This document shows positions 32,800-44,579 of a stretch of 64,000 bases of DNA, piece after piece (the stretch's first letter is position 1; every line of letters begins with the position of its first letter). Origin of the DNA: Kappaphycus alvarezii (lineage: Eukaryota > Rhodophyta > Florideophyceae > Gigartinales > Solieriaceae). A model generated the notes under the pieces. It was not told the DNA's origin. It worked only from the letters and a program-made list of their open reading frames with translations, and did not search any database. Both the position numbers and the translations under genes were made by a program. Location: positions 868,001 through 932,000 of the forward strand of contig NADL03000008.1 of the NCBI GenBank assembly GCA_002205965.3. The letters are read 5' to 3'.

Positions 32800-34280
32800 G
32801 AAAAAAGGAAAAAAAGAAACCCAAAGAACACTTTTACAGTACACCGAAACCTATGCCTTCAGCACCGTGCAAAATGTGGTGCCATTAGTACACCCATGTT
32901 GGTACATAACCCCCTGCAATACCCCCACAGTCAAAAGATGGCGTCCTTCTCCAAATTCATCCCCGTTTTAGCCTGGTGTATTGCCAGAACAGCTTCTGGA
33001 ATTCCTCAAATTTTCGATGCTAACTTCCTGTGGGGCAGCGGAAGATAGTACATAGCGTGCTCTGAGTCGGAGTACGTCACATACCCTCTTCGAGTCTAAC
33101 TGCTCGAAAATTCCCATCAATCCCTCTATGCGCAACATCATTTCTTGATTTTAGCACTCGATGTCCTTGATTCCTCCGAAAGAAGTCCGCAGGTTGTTAA
33201 CATAGATCATGTCTAACGCATTACGTTTCAGTCGCCGCCCTCTCCATGTCGCATTTTATAGCCAAATGCAATTGTTTTTAACCTAGTACTAGCTGCAGTA
33301 TGGGGGCCAGTGTCGCACATACCGTTCGCATTCGCAAAGCAGTTAGATTGCATTCGGTTTTTTCATGTCATCTCATTGGGGAAAATATTTTGGCAGTTGT
33401 AAGCTTTGACTTCTAGGCATGACTTGGTATAACGAACTCCTCTATGCCATTGATTGAATTATCTGCGGCACAACTGAAAGTTTCTAGTGCGGATTGAAGA
33501 GTCCACTTTAAACACTACTACGTAAAGAGGTACATTGAGATTCTACCGAGATAACTTATACCATTGAAAATCAGTCTTACTTTCCCCTCATTTGACGCAT
33601 AACATCGAGTATCGAAATCATTCGAGCAAAAACCAACCCTTGCTGTTCCTTTGTCCGCTCCCACGCCTGGTTTCACCCCTGTCTTCCAGTATTGAACTCA
33701 CGAATCGAAAATACCCGCTAAGGGTCATAATTAGCTGATCTTCACCATCCATAGCGTCCCTCGCCCAGCCTCTTTCAGGACAATAAAAATACCGCGACAA
33801 GAAAAGGCACAACTAGCTGCTCGTCTATGTCGAGGTGCCCGATTGCCCCTGTCCCTTGCACACTGATTTAGCAGCATCAAAAGCAAACACTCGCACTGGA
33901 AGCATACTGGGCTTTCTTTGACTGTGTGCCGTCGTATAGATGATATTAACTCGCGATCTGGAGAATTCACTGCGATAGTTACTTTTTACTCATGGTGGAG
34001 GGTGCAATTGCAAACAGAGATTGCAGAGAGGTTTTAGCACGGAAAACATGTTTGAAAGTAACATTTTTTTCCTTCAGTAGTGGATAGTCCCATTATAGGA
34101 ACATACAAGGCATTACATGTTGCTCGTGTTGAACAGAAACCCTCGCTGTGAGACGCCATGCGAGCGAGGAGGGCTGCAGCGTCAGTACACTGTGTCAGAT
34201 AGCAAAAATTATCCGTTGCAGCAGTTGGGCTTTGACGAAAGAGTGACAAAAGGCAAGCGTAACGGCAACCAGAACAAATC
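32800..34280. other. No gene recognised
   Basis: Only short frames; two - strand frames at 33970-33731 and 33812-33618 have no motif. No repeat pair found within this stretch. Confidence 0.4.
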
Positions 34281-34289
34281 GAGATCTGT

Positions 34290-36100
34290 TTGGCGTGGTC
34301 GTTTGAGACATGTACAGAGCGCGCAGAGCGCGCGCTAAGGATGTCAGAGGGGGAATTTTTGGGTTATTTTAATGCATGGAAGATGTGGTCGGTTAGTCAG
34401 ATGCAAGCGGTACGAAGTGACACTGGACGTGGAGAGACGGCTCGGCATCCTCGAGAAAGAAGGATGCGTCACGCATCCTCCGCTGGAAAGTGTCGCGTTT
34501 GGGGGTATCGGCAATCTCTGCAATGCCAGCTGCCTTCTCCGCGGCGTGTTGGATCGTGGCGGAGGCATACGTAGAGCGTACTGTAATGTCGTATCATGTG
34601 GGCTTTTCTAGTGGCGACCCATAAGTAGGAAGGCTGGGTTGCATGAAGATATCGGCTGAGTCACCATAGGTACCAGCCATCAGAAGGGCGACTCCTTGCT
34701 GGCATGCGAGACCCGCTGGCTCGAATACATGCCTGATGAAGAGATTCTGAATAGTGCTGTGTACTGGCACAACACCCTCGGTGCTCAACACTGTAGCCAG
34801 ACTTGCACCTTGAGACGTGACTGCATCGAGGTCCATCGGGGCACAGCCATGGTGGAAACGGATCGCGGTTACCGATTCCTCGTAGATGAGGAGGTCAAGA
34901 TGTTGGTGCAGCATTACTGAGCACACATCATTGTGGACCTTGGAGGTGGCAAAAGGATGGGCACCGAGGAAAGCGGGGGCGCAAATGGAGAGAAGAGAGT
35001 TGCGGCGAGCGCGTAGGCGGATGGATGAGGCGGTGTGGTTCCGAGAATTGGGATGGGCGTCCCAAAGGTCATCATACCAGAAGGGGGAAGTCTTGGGTGT
35101 TTTTACTATTGGAAGATATATACGATCTATGCTAAAGTATAGTTTTCCATACCCGAATGTGCGGGCCTTGGCGAGTGGTTCGTTGGGTGAGTGTCTCAGG
35201 CTCGTAGGGGCCAAGGTCTAGGGTGCGTAACTCAAAACCCGGGGGCCGGAGGCGCTCGCGGAGGAGTGTGACAAAGGCACTTTGGGGAATGCGCGGAATA
35301 AGGCGATAGATGGAGGGATGAGGGTGGTCAGGGCCGGTGAATCGTGGTGGCTTGCATCGGCCGTCAGGGTTACGGCGTAGGAAGGATGAATATTATTTGA
35401 AAGTGGATTAGAATCCATGTCTGCTTCATCTGATGGACAGTGTGAGCTGCGAGTGGGCGGTCGGAGTGAGGGGGATGTGAATAAGCCGGGCGCATGTGTC
35501 CATCTGGAGGTCATCGAACCGAAGTGCTAGCGGAAGCGAGACATCCAGGGGCACCAGACGGAAAAAATGTTGAACGCGACGAGGGCGACGGGTGACACGG
35601 TGGAGGTAGAAGCGGGTGCGGGCATCGGGAATTGCGTCGAGCAGGGTCTATGCAGATTTGCAGCTGTGTACGAAAGTCTGGAGTTAGTTACGCGTAAAGT
35701 CATCGGAGCCCAGAGGAGCGCCGAGAAGCGAAATGCCATCCTCAGACAAGCGCTCCATGATCATGCGATCATCGTGAATGACGGCATGTACACCAGAGGG
35801 GACATCGTCAGCGAGCTCAGTGGGCGCGAGAAAATCATGACAGTACGACAGAGAGGAAGTAAGGAGCACGTTGGTGACCAAGCGCTGTGAAGACAAGGAC
35901 TGGGAATGCATTGCCAGGAAATGGTGAACGGAGGGGAAGGAACAAGGGATGCGTGAGGAGTTGTAAGGGCATTGGCTGGTGTGTCATGATGATGTCGGTG
36001 TGGGTAGAGGGAGGTTAGTGACTGGGCTTTCCGCAACCGGGGCGGGGGGCCAGGCGGAGGCAGGGGCCTGGGGGCGTACTGACAGGGAGTCTGCGGCGGG
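34290..36100 (-). pseudogene. Non-LTR (LINE-like) element, RT end to C-terminus
   Basis: On the - strand, 35911-35684 reads GISLLGAPLGSDDF, the block after the RT catalytic site in non-LTR elements (LG-x-P-x-G). A shifted frame at 35650-35530 gives LLDAIPDARTRFYLHRVTRR and RVQHFFRLVP. 35214-34594 holds RNSLLSICAPAFLGAHPFAT, ATVLSTEGVVPVHSTIQNLF and AGTYGDSADIFMQPSLP, the C-terminal domain also seen at 17.3 and 25.1 kb; YDITVRSTYASATIQHAAEK follows about 34590-34530. The catalytic RT Asp-Asp is not legible. Strong C-richness on the coding strand matches the 36.7 kb frame. Confidence 0.65.
34461..34479. repeat. Perfect 9-bp palindrome
   Basis: AGGATGCGT-C-ACGCATCCT; exact arms around one central base. 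It lies inside the 3' end of the non-LTR element. Confidence 0.9.
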
Positions 36101-36712
36101 AACGTCTCAGCAGACAGGACTTGAGGTATGGGAGGCGGCGGAGGGGATGCAGTGGTTGAGGTGGACAAAAGGGTGGCCACGTGGTAGGTATTCTCTGGCG
36201 GGATTGACGCGTTGAAGACGTGGAGAGGAGGAGGCAGCTGAAGGAGGCAGAAGCAACATAGAAACAAATTGAATGCATTCAGTATTGCTTGTAATTTTTC
36301 CCTTCAATTGATAAGGGCTTGTCTTTACTCGAAAATACCGACTGAACAATTCCGTGGTTTAGTGCAAATAGTGTACAGTACGTACTGTACTGTACAGGCA
36401 TTAGTATTGCTTCATTTACAGCACTGTACGCAAATAGTTTTTATGGTGTCCGCTGCATTCGGGACGGCCCAGCTGTCTTACCATTGGATTTGAACTTTGA
36501 GAGGCAAGTCCACTGCAGGTTACTGACAATTTCCTATCAACCCGACAGCTACCCTACGCCAAATTAGGTCAACCGCAAACTGCAACCGCAGTGATATTAA
36601 TATTCTCTTCCTCTCCTGCATCATCCCACCCGCCTGCCGCTTACCCCACAACACCTTTTCCACCCACATCACCACACCAACTCGTCTCTTCAATCTTCCC
36701 CACCACGTCGTC
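36101..36712. other. Intergenic, GTAC repeat
   Basis: Pro-rich - strand frames near 36107-36278 may be the N-terminal side of the non-LTR element. A GTAC palindrome lies at 36370-36396. No other feature is supported. Confidence 0.35.
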
Positions 36713-37165
36713 ATGGATATCTTCTTCCTGTTCAGTGCCATTTACCTCCTTTTCATCTTCACCATGACAATCCTCGTCTTCCTTTGGATACTAGGCGCCG
36801 ACAAGACTCGTCGCGACGCACGAAATTCCCCCCACAACCCGTCCCCATTTCACCCTCAGCAACCCTCAATTCCCCCTCCCCATCAAACATACAACCCCGT
36901 CGTCTCTCTTTCTCGCCGCCGTCACTCCCGCCGTCACTCCAAATCACCCCATCCTCCCCCTCACAATCCCCGCCGAGTTACCTTCAACCTCACTCCTGAG
37001 CAACAACAAGCTCAAGTCGCAAAAACTCCGCGCCGCATCACCCCGCCCCCCGTAAAGACGTCCTCGTTCCATCCGATACTTTCCAAATGGCCCTACAACT
37101 CAGCTCTATCTACCCTCGGGTCGTCCACCAAGCCGTCCCTCACGACGCCCACCTGTCCGTCCTGA
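36713..37165 (+). CDS. Hypothetical protein with N-terminal membrane anchor
   Basis: A 150-codon frame from ATG 36713. Residues 1-28 (MDIFFLFSAIYLLFIFTMTI...) form one hydrophobic helix, likely a signal anchor. The rest is Pro, Ser, His and Arg rich with SRRRHSRRHSKSPHPPPHN in the middle. Around 37080 a different frame (to 37319) continues a similar composition, so a frameshift may truncate the annotated end. The strong C bias resembles the non-LTR element to the left rather than other surroundings. I do not recognise the family; it could be a host gene or a retroelement ORF. Confidence 0.3.
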   Translation: MDIFFLFSAIYLLFIFTMTILVFLWILGADKTRRDARNSPHNPSPFHPQQPSIPPPHQTYNPVVSLSRRRHSRRHSKSPHPPPHNPRRVTFNLTPEQQQAQVAKTPRRITPPPVKTSSFHPILSKWPYNSALSTLGSSTKPSLTTPTCPS

Positions 37166-37319
37166 TGCAAACCCCTTCATCCCTACCGTCCGTCACACCC
37201 GCCAACCTCCATACCACACCCCCACTTTCCGTCATTTACTTGCTATCGCAGACGAGGAACATCGCGAGGCACGCCGCTGTTCAAACTCTCAGAAGTCCAG
37301 TTTTGTCGTTTGGCACGTG

Positions 37320-38317
37320 AATTGGCTCCCACTGATCTCACCTTTGGATTTGCACCCCTTCCGCAGCCTATCCGTACGGCTTGATCGAAGGTATGGAAGG
37401 TCGTTTCGGGCCGATCCTCTAAAAAGAGAGAAAAGAGGACTTTTAGGGACTAGATACTCTTATGTTACCGCTCGCCATGCCTCGTCCGAGCATTGGGTTC
37501 GTACGTCGTGCAGATTGGCTTTCGGATGGAATGGTCAAATTCAGATTCCAAAGATATGGCTACGTACGCAACGTACGATATTTCTAGAAGGCTGTTCAAG
37601 TAAGCTTGAGGATTGCCCTTTGTCCTCTCTCTCGTGGGAAAAGACCGCGTCAATACCGCCGCTCATACGCGACCTTGGAAGCCTGGCTTTAGCACAGATT
37701 CTGGTCAACCCGAGAAACTAACTGCTGTGACATCAGCAACATAGCGACCATAGTGTACGCCATTATGGCATTTTGCGTTTTCCTAGTCGAAACTAGGACC
37801 TTTGAACGTATGAAGTCGCCCACGTCATCATTAAACTATTGAAAAGCTTTGAAAATCTATGCCAGAGCAACCGCGTATCCTTGGCTGTTTCAGCCCGCGT
37901 AGCAAGAACTGAATGGCACTTGGAACCTGGGCTACAACCTGCCTTTCCCTGACTTATGGTAGGCCGTGAAGCCTGATCAGAAAAGTGTCCAGAGATGGTT
38001 GTAACAAGAGCAGAACTGCTTGCCGAATGACCAAATGAATAAATGAATGACTGTAACATTTACAACATATATTAGATGTCGAACAGTCATTCAGTAGATC
38101 GCGAAAACCGTGCGAAATATTGCCGGCAGACTTTCATCGGCAGAATGCCGCCAGTCGATAGATCTCGCCGTCAAGGTCCTTTTCCATGACACAGAAAACG
38201 GCACGTAATCTGATTTCGATTCAGTGCTCGACTCAAGGACGTTCTCCGCGAATGCCTCGCGCATACTGGTCACAAGTGTATGAGCACGCGTTACATTGAT
38301 TGTCAAGCAAGGATGTA
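37320..38317. other. No gene recognised
   Basis: Frames at 37317-37721 (+), 38059-37793 and 38306-38091 (-) are open but carry no motif. An 11-base G run lies at 38318-38328, a possible assembly weak point next to the elongase 3' end. Confidence 0.35.
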
Positions 38318-38380
38318 GGGGGGGGGGGTGGGGCGCTTAAGAATCGCACAAACTTAACAGGCTTACAACCAAGATAAACT

Positions 38381-39356
38381 TTACTGGCTCTTGGCCTTTA
38401 CCGAAATAGGATTCTGGGCAATCGCTGTTGACTTTCTCTTCTTTTTGCCCTTATTTGTAATCAGAAAGTGAAGGAACAAGGCAATAAGTGTGAGCATGTA
38501 CCAAAGAAGGCCCTTGGCGAGCACCCCGGGAAAGTCGCACTCCCTCTCGGGCATCACGTAGCCGACGTAAATGCTTTGCACGCAAAGAGACAAAATTGGG
38601 TGATCTGGGCCCTTGTAAGTAGTATTTCCACCACGGCGAATAACCAAACGATGCAAGTAAGTAATATCCATACATTAAGATGTGGATAAACGAATTACCC
38701 GCGAGAGAAAAATAGGCATCTGAACCCGGTGCTACCCACGTAATGGTAAACCAATAAGTAAGGATGGTGACATGATGATAGACGTGAAGGAAGCTAACTT
38801 GACGGAGGCGGCCTTCAAAAATCATGAAGACGGTGTCCAGGAATTCGATTACTTTGGAGTAAGTAAAAACCCATACCAGCTGGGCAAACTCCGCACCGGC
38901 GGCGCCCTCGAGCATTGGGACGCAAAACAACGAGTTGTGGTGTGTGCGTGCAAGGAGGATCGCCTTGATGCACATATACGACGAGAGCACCACCATGAAA
39001 AGGTTGTAGCAGCGCATGAGAGGTTTGAGTTTTAGGGAAAAGCCGACAAGGGAGAAGAGAGGTGCACAAGTAAAGACGAATGCGAGATACGATAGGGCGA
39101 ACAAAAGGGCATGATGCGGCGTCATGAGGGGGAACGAAGAGGACTGAGGATGAACGGGGCCAAAGTACCCTATGAAAAGATCATCAAATTGGCGGCCATA
39201 TGGAGCAAGGCTAGAGAGAAGCGGTTCCGTCAACGGGGAGACCGGTTTTGAAAGGGAATTGACGATGGCGTGCAGTTGATGGGAAAAAATCTGCGCGGCA
39301 GGGTCAAGAATGGTTGTAGCATTGTGCGCGACATCGGATAGCTGCGATGCTGCCAT
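38381..39356 (-). CDS. ELO-type very-long-chain/PUFA fatty acid elongase, apparently frameshifted
   Basis: ELO enzymes are ER membrane 3-ketoacyl-CoA synthases that condense malonyl-CoA with acyl-CoA. Starting at ATG 39356 (an upstream in-frame ATG at 39530 adds an Arg-rich tail), I see in order: KVIEFLDTVF at residues 168-177, FLHVYHH with the catalytic histidine box at 191-195, NSFIHILMYGYYLL at 221-234 and WWKYYLQ at 242-248, with several hydrophobic helices. After residue 248 the frame breaks near 38607-38612 (GGGCCC); AQITQFCLF continues in a second frame, and from about 38590 a third frame runs to the stop at 38381 through LLWYMLTLIALFLHFLI. That tail ends KAKSQ, a KxKxx ER-retrieval signal. 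Two single-base deletions in homopolymers explain it: sequencing error or recent pseudogene. Confidence 0.9.
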
Positions 39357-39619
39357 GACGACCTTGTTACTTGCAGTAGAAGAAGAAGAACAGTGCGTTT
39401 GAGGAAAGAGGTGATCGCCAGATGTCGATGGCAGGCGTTGAATTTGATGCGCATAGCAGTTATGCCAGGATGTTCTCCTCGCACGCAAAGAGCACCATTC
39501 GACACGCCCGGAGCAAAACCTGATCAACATGAATATTCATCGAAATCTATAAATCTCAGAAAATAATCCGACTATAATTTTGTTTCAGCTATGGGTTTTG
39601 CCCTTTTTTTTCTAGGAGA
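39357..39619 (-). promoter_or_regulatory. Upstream region of the elongase
   Basis: No TATA box or other motif that I can defend. An in-frame extension of the elongase (residues upstream of ATG 39356) covers 39357-39530 and is Ser/Arg rich. It may be 5' leader or a targeting extension. Confidence 0.3.
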
Positions 39620-40180
39620 ATATGCTAATATGATTTTATTATAGAAGATTATTTTTTCTTCATACAAGAAGACTTTTATAAATTTTGAAACATTTCAAAT
39701 AATCTTTCAAATTTAGCCGTACTGAACTTCAAAATCAAGTAAAGGATCTAGGGTCTTTCCGTCTTGCTGTAAGTAACCTGCATTTTCAAAAGAAACGTGT
39801 TTCTTTTTAATTTTATCAATTAAATAACCAAGATATTTCTTTGTTTAAAAATATACCCAATATACTTATCAAGAAGAGTACTACAGATATTCAAATGAAC
39901 TTTTATGTCGAAAACTGTCACACCAACTGTTGAAATTGGATCCATTTGACCACCAGGCGTCAGACTTTATACTTTTTAAAAAATTTTAACCGGTATTGTT
40001 TTAGCCAATTCGGGACTAGATATTAGGATCGTTGATATAAAATTAACAGCACCAAAAATTTAGCCCTTCATAAGATTCATTAATTCGAATCCCGTTATTC
40101 GCTAAATAATTTATCTATACAGGTCTAAACCTTGAACTTCTAACTTCTGTATAAAGAAGAAAGAAGAGAAAGCAGGGAAA
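39620..40180 (-). rRNA. Mitochondrial-like LSU rRNA fragment (probable nuclear insertion)
   Basis: The - strand matches 23S-type rRNA landmarks in correct order and spacing. GAAGGGCTAAATTTTTGGTG (about 40068-40049) parallels the GAACTAGGCAAAATGGTGCC block. TCTGACGCCTGGTGG (about 39963-39949) parallels GTGACGCCTGCCCGGTG. AAATATCTTGGTTATTTAAT (about 39836-39817) parallels the AAATTCCTTGTCGGGTAA block. AATGCAGGTTACTT then CAAGACGGAAAGACCCTAGA (39769-39750) matches the highly conserved GACGGAAAGACCC. The distance of about 200 bases between the second and last blocks fits rRNA domains IV-V. Extreme AT richness points to mitochondrial rather than plastid origin. Substitutions in universally conserved sites indicate a pseudogene. 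Confidence 0.65.
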
Positions 40181-42739
40181 ATGTATAGACAGGATTTCAT
40201 GGATTCCATGTTTTAGTAGGTACCAGTAACTCTTGATCTGAGAACGGATTTTAAATGTGAGTTCAAATCTCACTGGGAGTGTAAAGCGAGATAGAGTAAC
40301 ATTGCTAGTTTTAGGGTCTTTAACAGCGTTCTTTCATCAGAGTCGAGGGGGAAGTACAGTACAGTACTGGACTACTTAAAATCACACAATTTTTTTTCCC
40401 ATGAAACACACAATACAGTATAATAAAGGCAAAAATTAGAATTCACGAAAAAAAGATTAACGATGTCAACGACCAGCTCTAGCCAAGGATCCTTTCATCA
40501 TGCTCCCAACACACCATGCCCAATGCTTAATAGCCCGGAAACTTTGGATGTGAACCGTACAGTATGGTGACCACCTCCTTTATTTCCTGAACGGTTCCCA
40601 GAGAGGAAATTGACTTGACCGTCAGGTGACTCTTCTGGCCGGGACTTGGCCAAAGCCACCCGTAATCCTGTTGTGGACGCGCAAGAGGGTCTTCACCGCA
40701 CAAGACCGGATATTCGGCAATGAGAGCCGAGGAGGCACTGACTTCTTTGACTTTACCTTTGTCAATCCTTTAGCGCCTTCGAACACGAGGGTAAGGTCGT
40801 TCAACCCGCTGACCTCTCAAAATGCAGCCTGAGCCGCCAACTAACAAAGGTACCAGCCCTTTATCGCAACTTCGGTCCGAGGCAGACTGGTACCTGCGCC
40901 TATATTAACTTTCGGAGGCTGGCCTCCCGACGCGTATTGTATGCATAACAGAAGTTACAGGACGTGTTGCTGTGAGGGCTATGAAATTATACGGGAAGGG
41001 CGCGGAGAACCCTTACAAAGGCACTCTGCGACCGCTGCTATGTTCAATACAATCTGCCTTCTAGCTGGCCTCGAGCTAGCTTTCTGGGAATTTGAGGCCA
41101 TTTTCATACGGCTTCATTCTTGCCCAATGCCCATCAATCTATTTGGGAACAAGCGGACCGCTGTTCTCAATCTTTTCAAAAACCCCAAGATTGCCCTGAG
41201 AGGAAAAATATTTGGGTTATTTTAGTGTATGGAAGATGTGGTCGGTTGTATCCACGCCGTTATTGGTGCGTTGTGTAGGATAAGTCGTCAGTGATGGGCG
41301 AGGGTGTATGCCAGTAAATGCATGGTAGTGGAAGTCCTGAGACGAGGTGGGATGGTGTAACTGGAGATGTTCGAGTTGGGCAAAACCTGTAACCTGGTGT
41401 TTAAACGGATATGGACGAGTCACAATCAGTACTAAGGGCATCACGCATCTGTCACAACTGATGAACAACCATAGATGGTTCGTCCATAAAACCAAACTGG
41501 AAAATACAGTCTACTCGATGCCTCCGGCAGTCGGATCAACTGCCGGTTTCGCCAAAGGTCAGATTCCTTGTTGGCATTGTTAGTCCTAATACCACAATTA
41601 TAAGATCATTGAACTGCTCAAAACGGTTGTAGGGGCAGCGGTTCGCGGTATTGAACCGTCCTTACAGTGTCCTCAAGCATTCGCGATACTGCCTTTTGTG
41701 GAGGTGAGTTAGAAGCTAAGTTTTACCCTAGAGCGCTCTTCTTTCCTTGCGGCACGTGCGAACACCTCCATACACAAGCATAACAAACGAGACTCAATCA
41801 ACTGCCATTTCCCTTTGGAGCATTGAAATTCCACGTTATTCCTGATTCCTAGCTAGGGTGCAGCATTGGACGCGTTTCATCTATGGATGGCGCGGGACCA
41901 GCCTCATCATTCTGTTCTCTGGCTGACCTTGATGATTTCCGCGACTTACCATCTGGGCTTTTTGCGGCTGCTGAAAAGCACGCAACAAAGCACACTAACA
42001 GTGTACTGATCCCAACGACTTTTCCGCAAGGCTGCGTATATCCCGATACTCAAGAAAATAGCACAGTGAGGGCAATGGTAAGTTATTCTATGACGGCTCC
42101 AAGACATGCCACGTTCAGAATTTTCCCCACATTCGAGCAATAACGGACTGAGCTGCTCAGGAAATTGTCTGGAGATAGATACGTGGTTAATTTTTTTTCG
42201 CCATCGGCGATAAGGAAGGCCAAATATTCGCGTGTTTGCCCATTAGCAAATTATTTCGAACTGTTGAATTGTGCGTCGCCAATTTTTTGCTGTCATTATC
42301 GCCAGCTCAGAGGACGGCGAAGCGGCAACGTAGCAGTGTGGTGAAGCAATTATGTGAGCAGTCAAATGAACCTGCTGTAGAGTGGCACTTGTTTGAAAGA
42401 GTTTGGTACTCCAGTGAATCAAAAGAAATCTCCAAAGACAGGAGATGCAGGAACATCGAGGTAAAACTCTAACTTGTATTCGGAGCTGGGCTTTCTTAAC
42501 GGGGGGCATTCCAATCCTCTTCTAGCACACACAAATCTCCATCCTGCAAAAGTAGATGATTTCGAATACAAAAATAAAAAACACCAGTGACCAAGTTTCC
42601 AATTAGCGACTCCATAGAATTTCAGAAAAGGATATGACATTCGATGTAAGGCGGGTAATAAATGCCCTATAATACTCAATGCCTATTCTATAGAAAAATT
42701 GCAAACAAAAATCACCAGTTACAAACTTTAAACCAAAAC
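40181..42739. other. Mostly unassigned
   Basis: A perfect GTGAG-TTCAAAT-CTCAC T-arm-like hairpin lies at 40257-40273 but no full tRNA can be folded. Another GTAC run is near 40357-40370. The 40622-41225 frames (for example 40626-40832, 40941-41225) have no recognised domain. 41883-42143 reads as an open frame of 86 codons without motif. Confidence 0.35.
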
Positions 42740-43480
42740 AATAGATTGCGATCAAAAACTGTTTTCAATTTACAAATCAAGAGATGCACACTTTCGAATA
42801 TAGACTGGACCAAACATGATACTTCGATAAAGCAGATTCGATGCAGGGACAACCCGTGCCTTATTGGAACCGACAATAGGTTGAACTGCTTAATACGATA
42901 TTCGCAATTTCATGTCTTGCTCGGACTCATCGAAAAATCGTGGCATTCATCTGGGGTATTGTTCCGCGGAGGCGCATATGGTCGGGAGAAACTTTATCCA
43001 CAATCCAGGAACTGCTTCTTGAGATTTAACCAATAAATATTGGCATCAAGATGATTTCCACGTGGAAATGATCTATTAATACATACAATATCTCCACTCA
43101 CAATGCTCACCGTAATTTCAGACTTTAGCCATGAGGAATGTAGCTTCTCCGAATACCAACGAGTACTGAACTCCCCGGTCTCATTAATATGGCAATCAAT
43201 TACATACGAGGAAGCATAGCAGCGAAAAATAAGAGGATTTCGGAGCCTATTTGACCAACGAATATGAAAAATGTCGGTTGATTTATAAAACAATCTCAAA
43301 AAGAAAATGAAAATCAAACTTACCAAATCAGTATCTGCCAGGCAATCAATCACTTTCCATGACCACTTTCGAAACGTATCCTCCTCACAACCAGAAAATG
43401 AGCCATCTATGTATTCTGATTCATATCCTGTTAAGAAATAGAGTGTCCAGAGAAGATGGACAGGAAAAATTTCCATTTTC
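42740..43480 (-). pseudogene. DDE-superfamily transposase relic
   Basis: The - strand frame 43476-42994 reads HLLWTLYFLTGYESE, GCEEDTFRKWSWKVIDCLAD, RWSNRLRNPLI, then a block (SSYVIDCHINETGEFSTRWY) parallel to the DGTDFRI-type first catalytic Asp region, SWLKSEITVSIVSGDIVCIN and FPRGNHLDANIYW, which carries a likely second Asp. After a TAA at 42994 other frames give RARHEIANIV and, shifted, IKQFNLLSVPIRHGLSLHRI, the R-x-RHE-x-xN helix that bears the catalytic Glu. This order matches eukaryotic DDE transposases common in fungi, diatoms and algae. A 60-nt in-frame insertion starting GTAAGT (43323 downward) looks like an intron donor but lacks an AG at the expected end. Confidence 0.7.
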
Positions 43481-44464
43481 TTCTTTCAGGTATTTGAAGC
43501 GGAGAATTGTAACAAACCAAAAGAGTCACTCTGCAAAGGGAAATGAAACCTGGGGTAAGTAATAGGTTGCTTTGAGCCACCCCTCATAGGGCACTGACCA
43601 GCAGAAGCAAATGTCAATACGGTAACATACGATGGTGAAGCCATTGAAAAGTTCTCTAAAATTTTTAATTTGCATCGACATCAAGTTTACGGTGAATTTT
43701 TGCTTTATATGCAGAAGCTTCAGATTAAAAATACGTATATGCAGGATTAGAGAGCTAAACTACCAGGATCCATGAACGCAATAATGTCTAACCAAATTAA
43801 TTTACCTACAAGAAAACTTAAATATAACATCAGAAGTAACATATATGGAAGTTAACTGGCTTACGATTCTCAATTGAGATACTTCAAAATAATTTTGTGG
43901 TAACTTTGTACTCAAGAGTGTCAATTTTGTGTTCAACTCAGTTTATCATTCATTTTTAATCATTATTTCTCTGAAGTGGAACTAGATATTCTATGAAATG
44001 CTAAAGTTTATATTTCATAATTACAAAATCTTGGTCACATATCATGTTTTATTTAAATTTAATGAGAAAAAAAGAAGCTGGAATAATGTCTTTTAACAGC
44101 TAAATCTTTTTCAACATTACTTCCTTTTCATTCTTCTTAATACAGTTCAAATTACCAGAAATTCTAAATCTGAGGGAAAAAATCAAACATGTTACGTGTT
44201 TCGTAATAAGAATGAAAGCAAAAACTGGACTGAAACATGCTTTCAAAAATTTTCAGTACCATGTTTCGGGTTTTTGCATATTATTTTCAATTTTAAATAA
44301 GCATTATTTTTTATGATATTCTGTTTAATAACCATAAATTGCAGGTACTATAAGCAATTTTATAGGACATATTATGAACTCAATTTTGACTCAAAATTCC
44401 AACTTTTTTAGTAGGGCCAAACTTTCAAGATTTGATCGGCGAAACTTTCGTCTAGTCACTTCGT
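43481..44464. other. AT-rich, no gene recognised
   Basis: Long AT-rich stretch, no motif-bearing frame. Bases 43484-43562 might hold a 5' exon of the transposase but no reliable splice pair is seen. Confidence 0.45.
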
Positions 44465-44579
44465 GAAAAGTAGAGTAGAGTACAGTTCAGTACTGTACAT
44501 TCAGTGCATATTTACCGCACTTCACTGTGAAGTACTGTACAGTACTGCACAGTACTGTATTCATAGCATAGTACTGTAC
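44465..44579. repeat. GTAC palindromic repeat cluster
   Basis: Repeated AGTAC/GTACT words (for example AGTACTGTACAGTACTGCAC) fill this stretch and continue after the inserted solo LTR at 44884-44960. Confidence 0.8.

Noticed and set aside
39950..39970. Protein-coding reading of the 39.6-40.2 kb stretch
   Set aside because: Short frames give no known mitochondrial protein, whereas rRNA landmarks fit in order and spacing.
40202..40281. Candidate tRNA next to the rRNA-like segment
   Set aside because: The T-arm GTGAG-TTCAAAT-CTCAC is perfect and the ends can pair with wobbles, but no D-arm or anticodon arm folds.
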